Source: Paralichthys olivaceus (taxonomy: Eukaryota > Chordata > Actinopteri > Pleuronectiformes > Paralichthyidae). From it: 64,000 nt of DNA. A program made the position numbers and the translations under genes. Where the stretch lies: positions 8,178,861 to 8,242,860 of the forward strand of contig NC_091097.1 of assembly GCF_024713975.1 (NCBI RefSeq), given 5' to 3'. Positions 38,157-51,660 of the stretch are shown here, one piece after another. Position 1 is the stretch's first letter. The number at the start of each line of letters is the position of its first letter. The notes below the pieces were generated by a model, which had not been told where the DNA came from, did not search any database, and saw nothing but the letters and a program-made list of their open reading frames with translations.

Positions 38157-39394
38157 GACATGGCTGTAACTTTTCAAGCGTAAAGAGAGGATGGTTTCAC
38201 CTTAAGGGCAAAAACAATAACAGCAAAGATGAGGCTTTTCTTTTCTCCAGTAAGTGCACCAAAAGAACAACACACTCATCAGGAAGCAACTGAACATCAC
38301 TAGGTTTCACCATCATACCGTGCCTGACTTTCTGCATATCGCGCCATTATTCTATTCCTATGCTTATGTGCTGCATTGAGTAATATTAACATATGGTATT
38401 ATAAAAATGCCTTTTCAGTTTGGAGAACTGTCAGGGAACATAAAGAGCATGTTTTTCTGTGCATTTCATGCAGACCATCTTCCTGAATTTGTGTCAAAGG
38501 GATGCTCGCGATAGGTGCCAACTTTCCTCACCAATGATTCTATCAGACAGGAAATTTACAATAAATATACATAACAAAATTAAAAAAGGAAAAAGATAAT
38601 CAAATATCACAAATCAACACTTTACATTCCAGTAAAATGTACAATGCAGCAATCTGTGAATGGCAACATCAAACACAAAACCTGTGAGAACAAGAGGGAG
38701 GGACTTAGTTGGCAATAAAGCCGGCGCAGTGGTCTCCACTGCCATCTTTCTTAAGTGTGCTTCGGCTGTACTCTGTGTGTGTGGGTCTAGGGTCCAGCTG
38801 TTGTGTGTTTAAAAAAAAAAAAAGCTCAAGTGATGCTATTGGCTTGACAGTTTTCAGTGAGGACTTGTAGCAGCCGACTGTCTGACTGACATTCTTCAAA
38901 AGGGGGGAGGTGCTGCTTGCCCAGCAATTAAATTTCATGCAGAGGAAAGCCCCTCAGCAATAAGTTCACATGAGCTGTATGATAGCTTGTTCAATGCTCT
39001 GTTGCATCTCAGGAGTTTCCCCAGGATGTCACTTCCTGTACAGAACCATTAAAGCACAGATAGAATAGCTGCACAATCTAAAACACTGTTACATCATTTG
39101 TAGCGGTGTTGTTAGCCATTACTGACTTTCAAGTTTGTTTCATTCTACAAGGAAGAAAACCAAATCCAAAACCAGTAACACTATCCACTCAGTCTGAGCC
39201 ATCATGGCGTCCTTGATATACAGGCATTTAAACATTTGCTGCATGTGGTCATTGGGTTGCATTCATTCAGTCAATGGCATAGAAAAGAATCTCCCTTGCA
39301 ATCAGTCAGTAATTAAATATGGAGGGTAGGTCTGGGGGTTGACATTGTTGAAAAATCCTGTGGTAGTCTTTGTTCGGGTGGACATATTCTCCAA

Positions 39395-42300
39395 TTAACC
39401 AAACTGGAAGAAGAAATTTCCTGGTCCAGATGCTGAAAAAAGAAACATATTTCAATAACTGAAATAAATGTACTTTATTTTTAACATTTGACAGAAAACA
39501 TTGCTTCTCACAGGGTTTTCTAAACAAATAGGAAGATAAATACCTTCAAAACTAAAACCCCCTGGGCCTCCAAAGAAAGCCTTGAAAATGTTGTTGGCAT
39601 CAAAATCTGAGAGAGAGAAAAAAATACACGTAAGAATCATCATCGACACAGAACTTTTCCACGTTTAATTTTCTAACTTTAAAACAAACAGTTGCTTTAC
39701 AATAAGAAGGTGGAGTTGGCTCAAACACAATTTGTATTTAAATCTGTTCACCCTCGAGACCTCCCACCCCAAGGCTTGCCCGGGTTCTGACCTCCCATGT
39801 TCATGCCGTCGTCCTCCAGATCCTGACCGCTGTCATAGCGAGATTTCTTCTTTGGGTCTGAAAGCACGCTGAAAGCCTCGCCCACCTCCTTGAACTTCTT
39901 TTCCTCTTCTTTCTGCACCTCAGGACTTGCTCCACTGTGGCGGTCTAATCAAAGGAAAAGAAAACATGTCTGTGAACGACACATAAGATGGTTTCTTTCT
40001 GTATGAAATTAGTTTTTTTTCTGTGATAAAGAACCTGGATGATGTAAAAGGGCCCGTTTGCGGTAAGCTTTCTTGATCTCTTCTTCTGTGGCGTTCTTAT
40101 CCACCCCAAGCACTTTGTAGTAATCTTTTCGCTTGCTTTTCTTCAACTCCAGCTGCGCATTTTTCAGGAGGTGCTTATGTTCTGTGGAATAAAGAAAAAG
40201 AAAGAAAGAACAGGTCAATAAACACAAGTAGGAGCAATATTATTTAAATGGCAGAAGGAAGCAAACAAAGCCAGTGAATAATGTTTAAGTACCATGAATT
40301 AAAAAACAAAGAGAAAATACAGTATCTGTGCTGAATGTATGAGTCTGATTCTCACCTTTTGTCTTCTCTGTCTGGTAAACTTTCTCATAGTCTCGCACTG
40401 CCTCTTCATACAGCTCTGTGTCCATGTAGCTGCAGGAGAGTCAGTAATTGAATCGATAATCAAATATAACTTGTGATCTCTATTAACTACAGAGTTACGT
40501 ATCTTCGACATACCACTGTGCTCTCCGTAAATAGGCCTTGATGTAGGTCTCATCCAGTTTAATGGCCTTTGTGCAGTCTTCAATGGCCTGATCTAGTTTT
40601 TTCAGCTTTCAAAGAAAAAAGAAAGAAAACACACGCAAAGCAGCGTTTAAGATACAAAATCAGTGATTCGGTTCTCTTGATTTGAAATTAGAAAGTACAA
40701 CATAGCAGAGATACCCAAAAAACTTTATTTTAATGTCTATACTTTTATTAAAGTCTGTGTCTCTGCTAACCTTTAATGTTTGACTAACTGAAAGAGGACT
40801 TGTGTGTGTTGTTCTATTGCATGAAATTACATCACTGCAAGTCTGTAACAAGCCTAGCATTTATTTATGGAGGTCTAGCATATTCAGGAGTGACAGTCTT
40901 GGGTTTTGTTTGCTTGTGGTTATCTCATTTATCCAATAGACACATCTCACTCTGTCCTTATTGGCTACTTGTTTTGTTTGTTTAGGGCTGTTCACGTGTT
41001 TATACTGATCCAACCAGTGGCATCTCCTCTCCTGTGCATGTTCCTCACCTTAGATCCAACAGTGGCCCTATTACAGAACAGTTTGGCATTAGTCTTGATG
41101 TTGTTGGGGTCTATCGTTAGTGCCGCAGAGTACAGCTCATAGGCCGCTTCAAAGTTCCCCTCCTTGAACGCCTTGTTCCCTTCCTCCTTCTTGGCTTTTA
41201 GTGCTTTGGCATTCTAGGTGAAAGACAGATAAGAAAGTAGAAGTCAATCAGACTTAAAATGGATCAAAGGAAACCACACTGTCATATCTTCTTAAGCTAT
41301 TTCTTCTGACAAAAGCAAATTTTTTTTTGCTACATTTATAATAAGCGGTTTAACTGTTTCATAAAACTTGTCTACTGAATTACTCACTCTGCATGCGAGC
41401 CGGGCCTTATCGTGGTCAGGAGCCATGCGCAGAGCCTGTACAAAGAACTGGACGGCTTTGTCAATGCAGTCTTCATAGTAGAGACAAAGACCACGCACGT
41501 ACAGAGCATCCGCATTAGTGGAGTCCATTCGCAGAATATCACTGAACGTAAACAAATAATCAATATTAATGTTAAAAGAAAACAAACAAATTTAAAAGAG
41601 ACATCTTGTTATAATCTAATCAAATACGATTAAATGTGGAATGTAATCATACTATCAGTGATGAGACCGTGTTCAAGAATGCAGCGGTGTAGAAACTGAA
41701 ATATGAACGTGGTAACAGACATGCCTTTAATTGACGAGGGCAGCCATAGCTTAATTCTGTGAGAATGGCTTCCCTACAGTTTCTGGAGGTGATCCCCAGA
41801 GAACCGAAGGCTGCAATCACACATGCACTGCAGTACAGATTTGTTTTTCTGACATTTTCCAAAGGGCCTGTATGTGAGAATGCTATATTCTGAGTTAATT
41901 TCTGACAAAGTTCCTGGAACATTCCCTGTCAGGCCCCTAGTAAAAAGTCCGGAAAATGTCAGGATGAGCCTATGTAAGAATACAGCAGGAACATGTACAG
42001 AAAGTTCCGGTGAGGGCGTTGGTGCATTGATGATCTTTCTAACACAAGACAGACGCAAAAATTGAAGAATAGAAATTCCTCAGGATAAAAAAAGAGGCGT
42101 AATAGACATAGAAGACTCAAGATGTAATTTTGAAAGACAAGATTAGAGAGCTTTAAGTGATTGGGACCAACACCTGTGTCGAAATGCTGTAAACAAAAAC
42201 ACTAACCACAGTGGAATTTATATGTCATGTCCTGCCTCCTGCATGCTCTACCCAGGCGCTACCCCTCTCCTCAATGTTCTGGAAATGTTCCTGTCGGTGT

Positions 42301-45300
42301 GAACACGTCTGACCCGGACAATCTCCTGCTGCATTCTTCATATGTGAAAGGCAAACTCCGGAAAATGTTCACACACAATTTTTCCGATATTTTCCGGAGT
42401 TCAGCTTTAGAGAATCTTTTCAAAGCAAATTAAGGCATTAGGTATGACATGGTCAGTCTTATTTTACTTCACCCAGTTAATCCAATAATAATGCAAAAAT
42501 AAGTGAATTACCAAGTGTCATGAAGGAACTCTTACCTGGCTACAGACTGAGCTTCTGGGTAGCGTCCCAGCAGGGCTAAGCACTCTGCTTTCAGTATCTT
42601 GAACCTGTGACAGGCTGAGGCAGACTCCAAGGCACGGTCCATGCAAAAGACAACCTAAAAACAATCAAGGCATATTTGCAGTCTGTGTGACGGAAAGGTT
42701 TCTAGTGACATTCAAATGAGAAAATGAAGTGACTCTGTAACCACTGAGCAGCTTACCATCCTGAAGTCCCGCTTGTCAAATCCAATCTCTGCCATTCTCT
42801 CATATTCAAGGATGGAATCTGCAATCTTCACCTGCCAAAGGAATTTGTGGTATTCAGTGACAATGAAAAATACCTCTAGTAGTCAGGTGACTTCAATGCT
42901 CTGCAGCTATTACTAATTACTACATAAACTTTGGGTCAGTGTAACCAGTAGTTGCATGAATAACCTCCAACTTTCATTGATGGTATTTCTGGCTGACCTC
43001 CTCCTAAACTGCTCAGTTTTTCACTGTATCTACACTGGCTTGATGAAAGCTGATATGATAAGGGATATGCAATTTGTCAAATCATGCTCTCTGACACAGA
43101 GGCCAACTCACTTCCTGCTGGGCTTGGCTGTTATCTGGCTCCAGCTCCAGAACCCTCTGGAAACAGCGGCTGGCAGCCATAGCATTGCCAAGAGACAGGT
43201 GGCACTTGCCCTCTCGCAGATGGCCCTGTGGGCAAAGGACTTAGAGTTCACAAACTAAATAGCCTGTCTCAATTCCCCCCCTTGTTAAAACCAGCTGGAC
43301 AATGTGTGATTGAAACTAAACCATTGCTATCTTTAACTTACTTCACAAATGTGACACAGCCTATCTACTACACACGGATACAAATTAAATTTGATTGACA
43401 GTTTTTAAAGGGATGTGGTATAGCTTATGTACTGAAGAGCCACATAATATTATTATAGGCGGTTGACCTAATTTGCACTGAAACCATGTTAAATTACAGT
43501 CACAGAAAGAGAGTAGAAAAAAGCAAGATGAACGAAGGGGCATTCATAAAAATAAACAAATTCACCATTAACCTAAATGAAAAAATGTTGGATTAGCACA
43601 ATTAGAGGAATCAAGATGATCAAAATGTTAAGTCCTCTGCAACTGTAAAATGCCAAAGAAAATACATTTATGTGAGACATTACAGTTTAAATATGTAAGC
43701 CCAAAATGCAAAATGAAATCACAGTTTTCTAAAACAATTACAACTGGAAGTTGAAAGGTTTATCTGATTTTTGCAGTAATACTGATAGATAGTCTGGTAG
43801 TTTTCCAGTCAGAGCTTTATAAATAAAGAATTATCAGTGAGAATCTTTCTTGCTGACAAGCCCACCTGACGTTACTGTATAGAGTGCAATGATGAGTTCC
43901 ATTAGCATCACCGGTGATCAATCTCAAGGCGGAGTGATAAATGGAGTCTGATGCATGCCTACATATTACATTACAGTAGTCTACGACTGACATTAAACTG
44001 CCTCAACAACCCTTTTCTACAAGACATGGGAAAGATGATTCTGTCTACAGAAAGGTAGCCAATCTTTCGCCTGAGTCGGCAAACAAGATTATATAATTTA
44101 AAACAAGTGGATACTGTAGCTCTGCAATGTTGTAAACAACTACATTCAAATTTGTGTAAAAACAATGTCCAAGGTTCAAGTTATAAATTCCCATGTAGAT
44201 TCTGTTTTAAAGCTATCGCTAGCTGAATATATGTAAGACAAGATTTCCAATTTTGAATTAACATCTTCTTCTCCACAACCTACCTTCATGAAGGCGTTAT
44301 CTAGTCGCACTGCTTGCTGGGAGTCCTCTAAAGCCTCTCTATACCGGCACAACATCATTAATGTGGCAGCCCGGTTTCCGTAGTAACTCGCATTCTTTGG
44401 ACACATGTCTGGATAAAACACAAGACAAGGCAGTTTTATATATAAAACACATTTCATACACAGAGGTAGATTCACTGTGCTGTACAGGGACATTAAAAAC
44501 AACAGAGAGACAAAATGAAAATAAATCAATTTAAAAGAATAAGAATAATAATAATAAAATAATAAAAGAAGTAAAGAGGTTAAAAAAGATGAAAGAAAGA
44601 GAAAGTATAATTCCAGCACAAGTTATTTCACACCCAGCATCAGACAGAACTCTAACTATTGCTGCCTATCCAATAAAAAAGGCCAACATTATATCCAAAC
44701 AAAAGGAAGCTTCATCTGTACTATTTAGGGGATAGTTACCTATTGCCTTGGTGTAATAATTGAAGGCTTCTGCATAATCCTTTTTGATATAGAAGGCATT
44801 GCCTTGCTCCTTGAAGACCTCGGCGTCCCTGTGTCAAAGTGGACAGAGGACAAGAAAAGGCTTAAATGGAATGAAGACTAAGAATGAAAACAGAGCAGAA
44901 CTACTTTGGGTGTTTGCTTCACACCTAAATCTTCACAGTGCAAAACCCTCAAGCATGAACGTCACATTCCTGATCAGCTGACAATGGGAGCATGCACAGG
45001 ATATTGTGAATGACCGAGACTCTGCTGCTGGCCCGAGTTGGCTAAACATAGAAAGAGCCAAAGCAGCAGGGCACAAGTGTCCACACCAGTCAAACACGTA
45101 GTTATTCAGTGAGGCAGGGCCAGGAACATATGACACCATGCTGAGCGACCCTGCCATGCCGGCCGTTACTTTTTTTGGAAGCCCTTCACATCACGACCAC
45201 ACAGTGAGTGAACGCTGTCAGTAACTCGTGAGCCAGCCATTGACAATTCTGCGAATAAAGCAGTGACGTGAAAGCAGCGCACAACAAAACAGATCCACTT

Positions 45301-45604
45301 TTACGTTTGACTCGCAAGCGCAGATTTGTTCACATATGTTACAGCCCAGAAATCCAGCGCAGCAGCTCCCGGCCAGTGGGAACGTTACCCAGGGCCACAG
45401 TTAGCCGTGTTAGCTTTCAGTTAGCGACATGAAAACGGACATGGCAGGGACCGTGTCACCGCGCGTGTCAACCACACGCGTGTGGTAGACGCGCTCCGGC
45501 CGCTGACACCACGGTCCTCGCGTGTCGCACCTTTCTAATTCCTCGTCGCTGAGCAGGTCCATGTCAGGGTCCATGTTCACAGCATCACAGGTCTCCGTCG
45601 CCAT
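39395..45604 (-). CDS. dnajc7: DnaJ homolog subfamily C member 7 (TPR2 co-chaperone), complete CDS
   Basis: Cytosolic co-chaperone that binds Hsp70 and Hsp90 through TPR domains and recycles clients with its J domain. Exons: 45604-45531, 44828-44740, 44408-44284, 43225-43112, 42831-42757, 42654-42536, 41541-41388, 41213-41049, 40605-40514, 40429-40356, 40181-40035, 39944-39792, 39606-39544, 39432-39395. Phases close to 493 aa; human is 494. Features in order: an acidic N-terminus ([10 protein letters not shown]), TPRs ([70 protein letters not shown]), a J domain ([21 protein letters not shown]) whose HPD motif is split by an intron (HP|D410), and a Gly/Phe-rich tail ending NFFFQFG. The donor inside HPD is GTTCTT, which is atypical. 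The first ATG has good context (AAAATGG). Confidence 0.97.
41845..42425. mobile_element. Palindromic MITE-like element in a dnajc7 intron
   Basis: Segments repeat in inverted orientation. The block at about 41945-42015 (gtccggaaaatgtcagg, then 'tatgtaagaatacagcagga') resembles the reverse complement of about 42290-42400 ('tgctgcattcttcatatg', 'aaactccggaaaatgttc'), and 41848-41862 is the inverse of 41949-41963. This looks like a degenerate non-autonomous DNA transposon. The exact ends and target duplication were not resolved. Confidence 0.45.
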
Positions 45605-45684
45605 TTTGCCGTGGACTGAGAGGGGGCGGGGCCACATTACTGCAGTCGGTTACGTAAACTGTAAACAGGAAGTCGTCCGCGAGG
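45605..45684. promoter_or_regulatory. Divergent promoter shared by dnajc7 and nkiras2
   Basis: The dnajc7 start codon is at 45602-45604 on the minus strand. A plus-strand donor (GAGG|GTAAGA) at 45685 fits a non-coding first exon of nkiras2. Both 5' ends must therefore lie within or just around this short segment, which is GC-rich and has no TATA box. The human pair is also head-to-head as far as I know. The precise start sites are inferred. Confidence 0.6.
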
Positions 45685-46118
45685 GTAAGAGCAGCTAGCT
45701 GAGCTCGTAAATAAGAATAAACCCCCAAAACTCTGCGGATATTCTCATAGCTCTCAAACAACAACGTCTGTATTTGATTATACGAGTCAGTGGGAAACAG
45801 TGTAGTCGAGTCAGAGAGGTTTACACGACGTTTAGGACCGTGCGTGTTAGGTCGTCTCTCCAAAAGCTAATGCTAAGCTATTTGTTATTGTCATGTACTG
45901 TAGACTGTCACGACTTTAGCAGACGTCGTTTCGCCTTCAATTATCATAATGACTTACTATGTATGCTAGCAAGCTACGTATTGCTTCTATGATACTTTAA
46001 TGTGTCAAACTGATTTAACAATAGCATCGCAGCTACGTTGTTACAGTGCTTTGTAAAGTTGTAATCAAACACTTCTCACGTGAGTTTTGTATCCCTTCAG
46101 ATTTCCTGAGAAACAGTT

Positions 46119-47549
46119 ATGGGCAAAAGCTGCAAGGTGGTGGTTTGTGGCCAGGGTGCAGTGGGTAAAACGGCTGTTTTGGAGCAACTGCTGTATGCCA
46201 ACCATGTTGCAGGTATACTGTTTTCACTTCACTGCATTATATGTTGTCCACTCTTTTGCACTGCTGAGTGATCAGTAGTTTCTACATGGCATGCAGACTG
46301 CTGAACAGACATAACCGTGTTGTATGTGTTGCGATTACAATTTGTCAGGAGTTAATGTGTAATTAGTAGCATTACATATTTCAATATACGGTACAGTAAT
46401 TGCCATGAACTCTTCCTGGTAGAATGGGATATCCTAACAGCTGTTCAATAATTGCAATCTTTGCAGAAGCAATTGTACATAGAAACTGTGTTTCTAAATA
46501 CAAGCCAAGGTAATTACAATAAATAATCAACTTGTTAATTTAATTTTTTTATCATGCAGTTTTTTTTTCAGCAAGGGCCTTGGACAGTACATCACACCAC
46601 ATGACACACTCCTTTGTAATTATCCATTGTCAGGTTCAGAGCCCATGGAGACTCTGGAGGATATCTACATCGGCTCCGTAGAGACGGACCGTGGTACACG
46701 AGAGCAGGTGCGCTTCTATGACACCCGCGGACTCCGGGACGGAATGGAGTTCCCTCGACATTACTACAGTTTTGCAGATGGCTTCATACTTGTGTACAGC
46801 ATCGACAGCAAAGAGTCCTTTAAGCGAATGGAGGCTCTCAAAAAGGACATAGACCGTCATAGAGACAAGAAAGAGGTGAGGACCGCACAAATTTATATAC
46901 TCTATTAGCTTCATATGGGAACTGATTCTTTAAAAAAGCTGGATGCGTCAATTTGCGTCACCAAATTGTTCTAATCCAACAGTAGTAATCAGATTGTCAG
47001 TCACTGCTGTTATCTTGATTTTGATTTTGGGTGACAGTAGCATGTAGTCCAAGAGGGACACAATTTAGTTTCTTAAATATTAGATTTTATAAATTTGTGA
47101 CTCAACAAATTTGAGGATTTCTGGCATTTAAAGGCATCACATTGTGTTTGTCATTGGTTGATATGCTGTGGAATTAGATCTATAAATGATGAACTAGAAA
47201 GATGTTTCCTACCATAGCTACAACTCGAAATACAGCAGATGGAGTGACGTGCATTGATGTTGGCAGTGCCACACATTATACTTAACCTGATTATCCTGAT
47301 CTGCAGGTGACCATTGTTGTGCTGGGTAACAAGCTGGACAAGCAGGAGGAAAGAAGAGTTGACTCCAACATGGCTCAGAACTGGGCAAAGAATGAGAAGG
47401 TCCGTCTGTGGGAGGTGTCGGTGGTGGACAGACACACGCTTATTGAGCCCTTCGTCTACCTGGCCAGCAAAATGACCCAGCCACAGAGCAAGTCCACCTT
47501 CCCTCTCAGTCGCAACAAGAATAAGGGAAGTGGTTCTACAGACAGTTAA
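46119..47549 (+). CDS. nkiras2: NF-kappa-B inhibitor-interacting Ras-like protein 2 (kappaB-Ras2), complete CDS
   Basis: Atypical Ras-like GTPase that binds the PEST region of IkB proteins and slows their degradation, restraining NF-kB. Coding exons are 46119-46212, 46634-46875 and 47307-47549, all GT-AG, giving 192 aa, close to human (191). The P-loop is GQGAVGKT, the switch region [18 protein letters not shown] replaces the usual Ras DTAG..., and the G4 motif is NKLD. The C-terminus ([10 protein letters not shown]) lacks a CaaX box, as expected for this family. The first coding exon begins at an acceptor (46101), so there is an upstream non-coding exon, probably ending at 45684. Confidence 0.97.
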
Positions 47550-47594
47550 ATGACCAAACACTGTTTTCATGTTCAAGAGGGAGGAATAACAATG

Positions 47595-48060
47595 ACCTTT
47601 ATTTATAGAGCACTTTCAAAATTTAGATTATAAATTGCTTCACAAGGCAACAATTAAAACAAGTCATATAATCATGAGACACAAAGAGAATAGTTACAAC
47701 ACTTAAAAGACAGTTTAAAGAAATTTAAAATTCAAGTAGAAGCAGGAAAGGTCAATGATAAAGTATGGACTGAGTTAACCGACCATATTTCCTCTGACAG
47801 ATCATTCCAGCGCCTTGGGGCCATTACTGCAAAGGTTCTGTCACCTTTTTTTAACTTCACTAAAATCTTATGATCAATTCAAAAACGTACAGGGAGCTTG
47901 TGCAAAGAGGCTTAAAGAGGAGTGGTGTGATCACTCCTGTTAAAAGCCTGGCAGCTGAGTTTTGAAAAAGGGAGAAAAGGTGTTTTGAAGGGAACCATGT
48001 TTTACAAGAGGATCAGCTTTGATGTCATGAAGGACTGAGGTAGTAGAAGTTTGAGAATGT
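47595..48060. mobile_element. Probable dispersed repeat in the nkiras2 3' UTR
   Basis: It begins 'acctttatttatagagcactttc' and contains 'cattccagcgccttggggcc', 'aaaggttctgtcacc' and 'aaaagcctggcagctgagttttga'. From memory these words belong to a repeat widespread in teleosts. It sits just after the nkiras2 stop, so it would be part of the 3' UTR. Boundaries are approximate. Confidence 0.5.
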
Positions 48061-49413
48061 GAAGAAGAGGAAAGGCAGAATGAATGTATGGATATTTATA
48101 TACAGTGAGCTCTGTAGGTATTGGTATAGGATCCATATCTGATGTTTTGGTGAAATACAACTTTAATCATGAATGAGTGAAAATGGTGATCTTTTTATCC
48201 AATGTGCCATATCAGCAAAAGAAAAATCTATGAATTTAAGGTGTTTTGTTTGTCACTTCTATTTGATCAGGCTGAATTGTGTTTATCCACAGTCTTGTAA
48301 CCACTATAGCTGATAAAAAAAAATGTGGTACTTGAATCACTGACAATCAGCATTTGATGGTTACAGATGAATTGTTCTCACTGTATAGATGAATTTGGAT
48401 CCAGAACACATGTACACTGGCTATTATTTTATGTACATGTACACACAGACTGAATCATAACCCGCATCAATTTTAAATGTTGCTTTAATATCATTGTGTT
48501 ATAAAAAGTATCAAAGGTGAATAGATTTATTGATGATGTACAGTGTGCTGTTTGTCTTGCTCTGGAGATTTGTTACACTATATACAGTAAATTCTGTAAA
48601 TGATTCACTGTTGGATGTTGTAATGATTGACATTCCTTACCACATATGGCCTTCTGTACAGGCGTTAGAAATATGAATATGAGATAAAAGATGTTCAGAT
48701 GAAAGGCAGTTTCTGCAGGCTCAGGTGCAACTTTTCCATCTTGACCACACATTTAAAACATGGGTATATATAGTAAAATGTCATCTTTAACAATGTGACT
48801 CATCAGTTACAGTCAGTGCTGAAGTTAAAGCTAGAGTGTTTGTACTGAGCGGTAGATTAAAACCCTTTAGACATTTCCTGACCTGTTCATTCAGGAGGCA
48901 ACACAAGGTCAAATATGTGCAGCTTTTATTATTTGTTTTACTGAAAAGGGCAAATCTGCTGCTTCTGCTGTCTTTAATATTCATGTATCATATTCTGTCA
49001 ACCCAATGTGTCATTCAACCTTTTTGTTAACATCGAACATTCAAGTTTTCCCTGAACTGTGGTCACTTGATATTTGTTTGCATGTAAACAAATTAAAAGA
49101 TTTTTTTCCTAGGCCTGATCAGAATTGTTTTATGTGTATGGTTAATGTCACGTGTAGTTTGTTTCATGGCCAGTAGATGTCTCTGACCTTCCACTGAAAC
49201 TTTGAAGTGATCCTAAGAATGTAGTTTCTGACAGTTTCATTTCAAGAGAAATGTGGATGTTAATTAAATTCAGTATTTTAGGTTCACTGCATTAGACCAT
49301 AACTAATCCCTGGTAATGATGATTCAATTCCATCTAATCAGTGGTAAGGATGTTTGTTGTTGTATAGCCTGATTGAATTTGAGTGAACAGAGAGAACTTT
49401 AAAATATATTACA

Positions 49414-49419
49414 AATAAA
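49414..49419 (+). terminator. Candidate nkiras2 polyadenylation signal
   Basis: AATAAA about 1.9 kb past the nkiras2 stop. An ATTAAA at about 49091 is an alternative. The long UTR would include the dispersed repeat at 47595-48060. Confidence 0.4.
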
Positions 49420-49674
49420 AAATATTTTGTATAATCACTGTATATAGAAGTAGAATACTGTTGCTATACGTTGTACATCAACAACAACAATGATATTGAT
49501 TTTTACTGCTATTCTTTGTAAGAATAACACAAAAGCTGTATATTGTTTAGCAAGACAATGATATTGCAGAGAGTCATGAGCGTTCACTCCCCTCCGGTGG
49601 TCATAGAGAGGAACAACGTTTGATGACATTCACCACTTGTTCCACTGGAGGTTAAATCCACTCGGTGTTTTGGA

Positions 49675-50090
49675 CAAAGGCCTCTGCCAAAAAAGTATAT
49701 AATATTCAATACCATTTAAATATGTATTCTGAGCACAAGCATTCTGTTTATTCTGAAAAAGAATTTACAAGCTCTCTGTTTATTAGCTGATTATTTTGTT
49801 GGTAGGCATACTCAAAAAAAACTCAGCAGATTTCTACAAAACTTGGTGGAAGGAGGCTATATGGGTCAAGGAAGGACCTATTGAATTTTGGTAATGATCT
49901 GGTTAAGGGGATGAATCTTTTTCTTTAACATTGCATTTTCAACATTTTCATCGTTTTCCAAGGGGAGCTTGATGAAAAAAATCTGCCATGTTTAGGGTGA
50001 GTGTGTGTAATTTGATGCTGCTTGACTGAATTTCAGGGTACAGTTGGACCTTGGTGGAAGAATGTGTTCTACTGTGCCATTCTGTCTGAA
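49675..50090 (+). mobile_element. Degenerate dispersed repeat, copy A
   Basis: Contains 'gcctctgccaaaaaagt', 'atttctacaaaacttggtgga', 'tttgatgctgcttgactgaat' and 'gtgttctactgtgccattct'. The later words recur at 59405-59615. It is probably a longer member of the family whose opposite end ends CTCCTTGGCGGAGG. Confidence 0.5.
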
Positions 50091-51600
50091 AACTATTCCC
50101 TAATTCACCTTAAATAACACGAATTATTAAATTCTTATTGATTCTTACCAGTTTTAAATAAATAGAATGAACATCCTAGAGCAGACTAAATTGTCAAGTG
50201 TCATGCAATGAACCTCCTTCAGTGTATGTGATGATTTTTTAAGCAATCAAAATGCAAATGAGAAAATATTCATGACAAGTATGTTCAGGAAAATTGATCA
50301 CCCACTGTGCCAGTGATTCAGCAATTAATGGAAAGTCTGGGATGTGGTTTGTGATGACTACTAATTCCTATTCACTCTCAAAACGACAGCCGTCAGGTAT
50401 CCATGGTGATCTGGGTACTGCTGCTCTTCAGACTGTGAATTCTGCAAATTAAGAAAATTGGTTGAAAACTAATGTTCCTGGAAAATTAATTAGCTCAGTA
50501 TTTTATTTCTGCTGAAAAGTCGCATGTATGAATTGTTGTGCAGGAGTCGGTGAAAACAACCAGTCAGATGAGGTCAGGGATGTTACAGCGGAGGAAATGA
50601 TATGATGGTTCCACACGGGAGTGCCGACTGGAGAGGTTAACGCAAGATAATGAGAAAACCTCAAGTGGAACATTTATGAAATTATATTATATGCCCACCT
50701 TAGTTTTCCCAGAGGGCGCCATCATGTACAATCTCATTTCAATCATGTTCGTTTTAATGACTAGAATTGACCCAATGCACTGATGTTACATTTGCGACTA
50801 AGGCAGTATACAGTGGTGTTAATTTTATGTCCCCAGCATCAAACAGTGACAAAGAGACTCCTTTAGTTGCCAATGCTTCCCCATGTCAGAGCCTTTCTCT
50901 GTCTGGGTCTCTGTCTCTGTATTGACCTAGATACAAACAGAAAAAGAGGATTCCCAATACAAAATGTGAAACACTGGCAGAGTGCACGATCGATTTGTCA
51001 CTTCCCTGTGTGATTTATGAATCTCAGTTCTTCCTTTAAACTGAACTGACCACAAAAGAAAAACCTTCACTTGCTTGTCACAGGGCAACAAGGCAATGTG
51101 CTCGTGTTGCAACCAGTAATACTCTTTTACTGTTGCATGACAGTGTGTCTCATGAGTGCAGCTGAGCATTCAGCTCCCCCAAAGGGCCCATAAAATAGAG
51201 AGCGTTTTATTCCCCCTTGTTTTTCTTCTTTTTTTTTTTCATTGTGAAGAGAAAATACACTTCAACCCTAGAAGCTGCTGCTCTGACCCTCTTTTCACAG
51301 TTCCCTTCATGAAGCGGCAGAATATCAAAAACAATTCCACACAGCTGTGAGCACAGTGTAAATGGCAGCGTCACCTTTATACTCGGAGCTATCAGGCCTT
51401 CTTTTCTTCTGTGTGATGGAAATATCAGCTGCCCTCAAGCCGTCAGTTGTGTCAAATGTTTGTTGTTATGCTGGCTGCCCATGAGCATCTGAGATGGATC
51501 ATTTGCACAGGGTGATTTCATCCGGGATAAGTCATGCTTAAGGCACCCTGAACCGTGCAAAACTGGGACCTTATAGTTAATGCTTGGTTTGTTCCTGAAT
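50091..51600. other. Gene-poor intergenic sequence
   Basis: Between nkiras2 and znf385c. I find no supported gene, RNA or clear mobile element. Confidence 0.55.
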
Positions 51601-51603
51601 CAC

Positions 51604-51610
51604 TGTGTGT

Positions 51611-51659
<49 letters not shown>
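51604..51659. repeat. TG microsatellite
   Basis: TG dinucleotide run with one C interruption near 51616. Confidence 0.95.
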
Positions 51660-51660
<1 letters not shown>

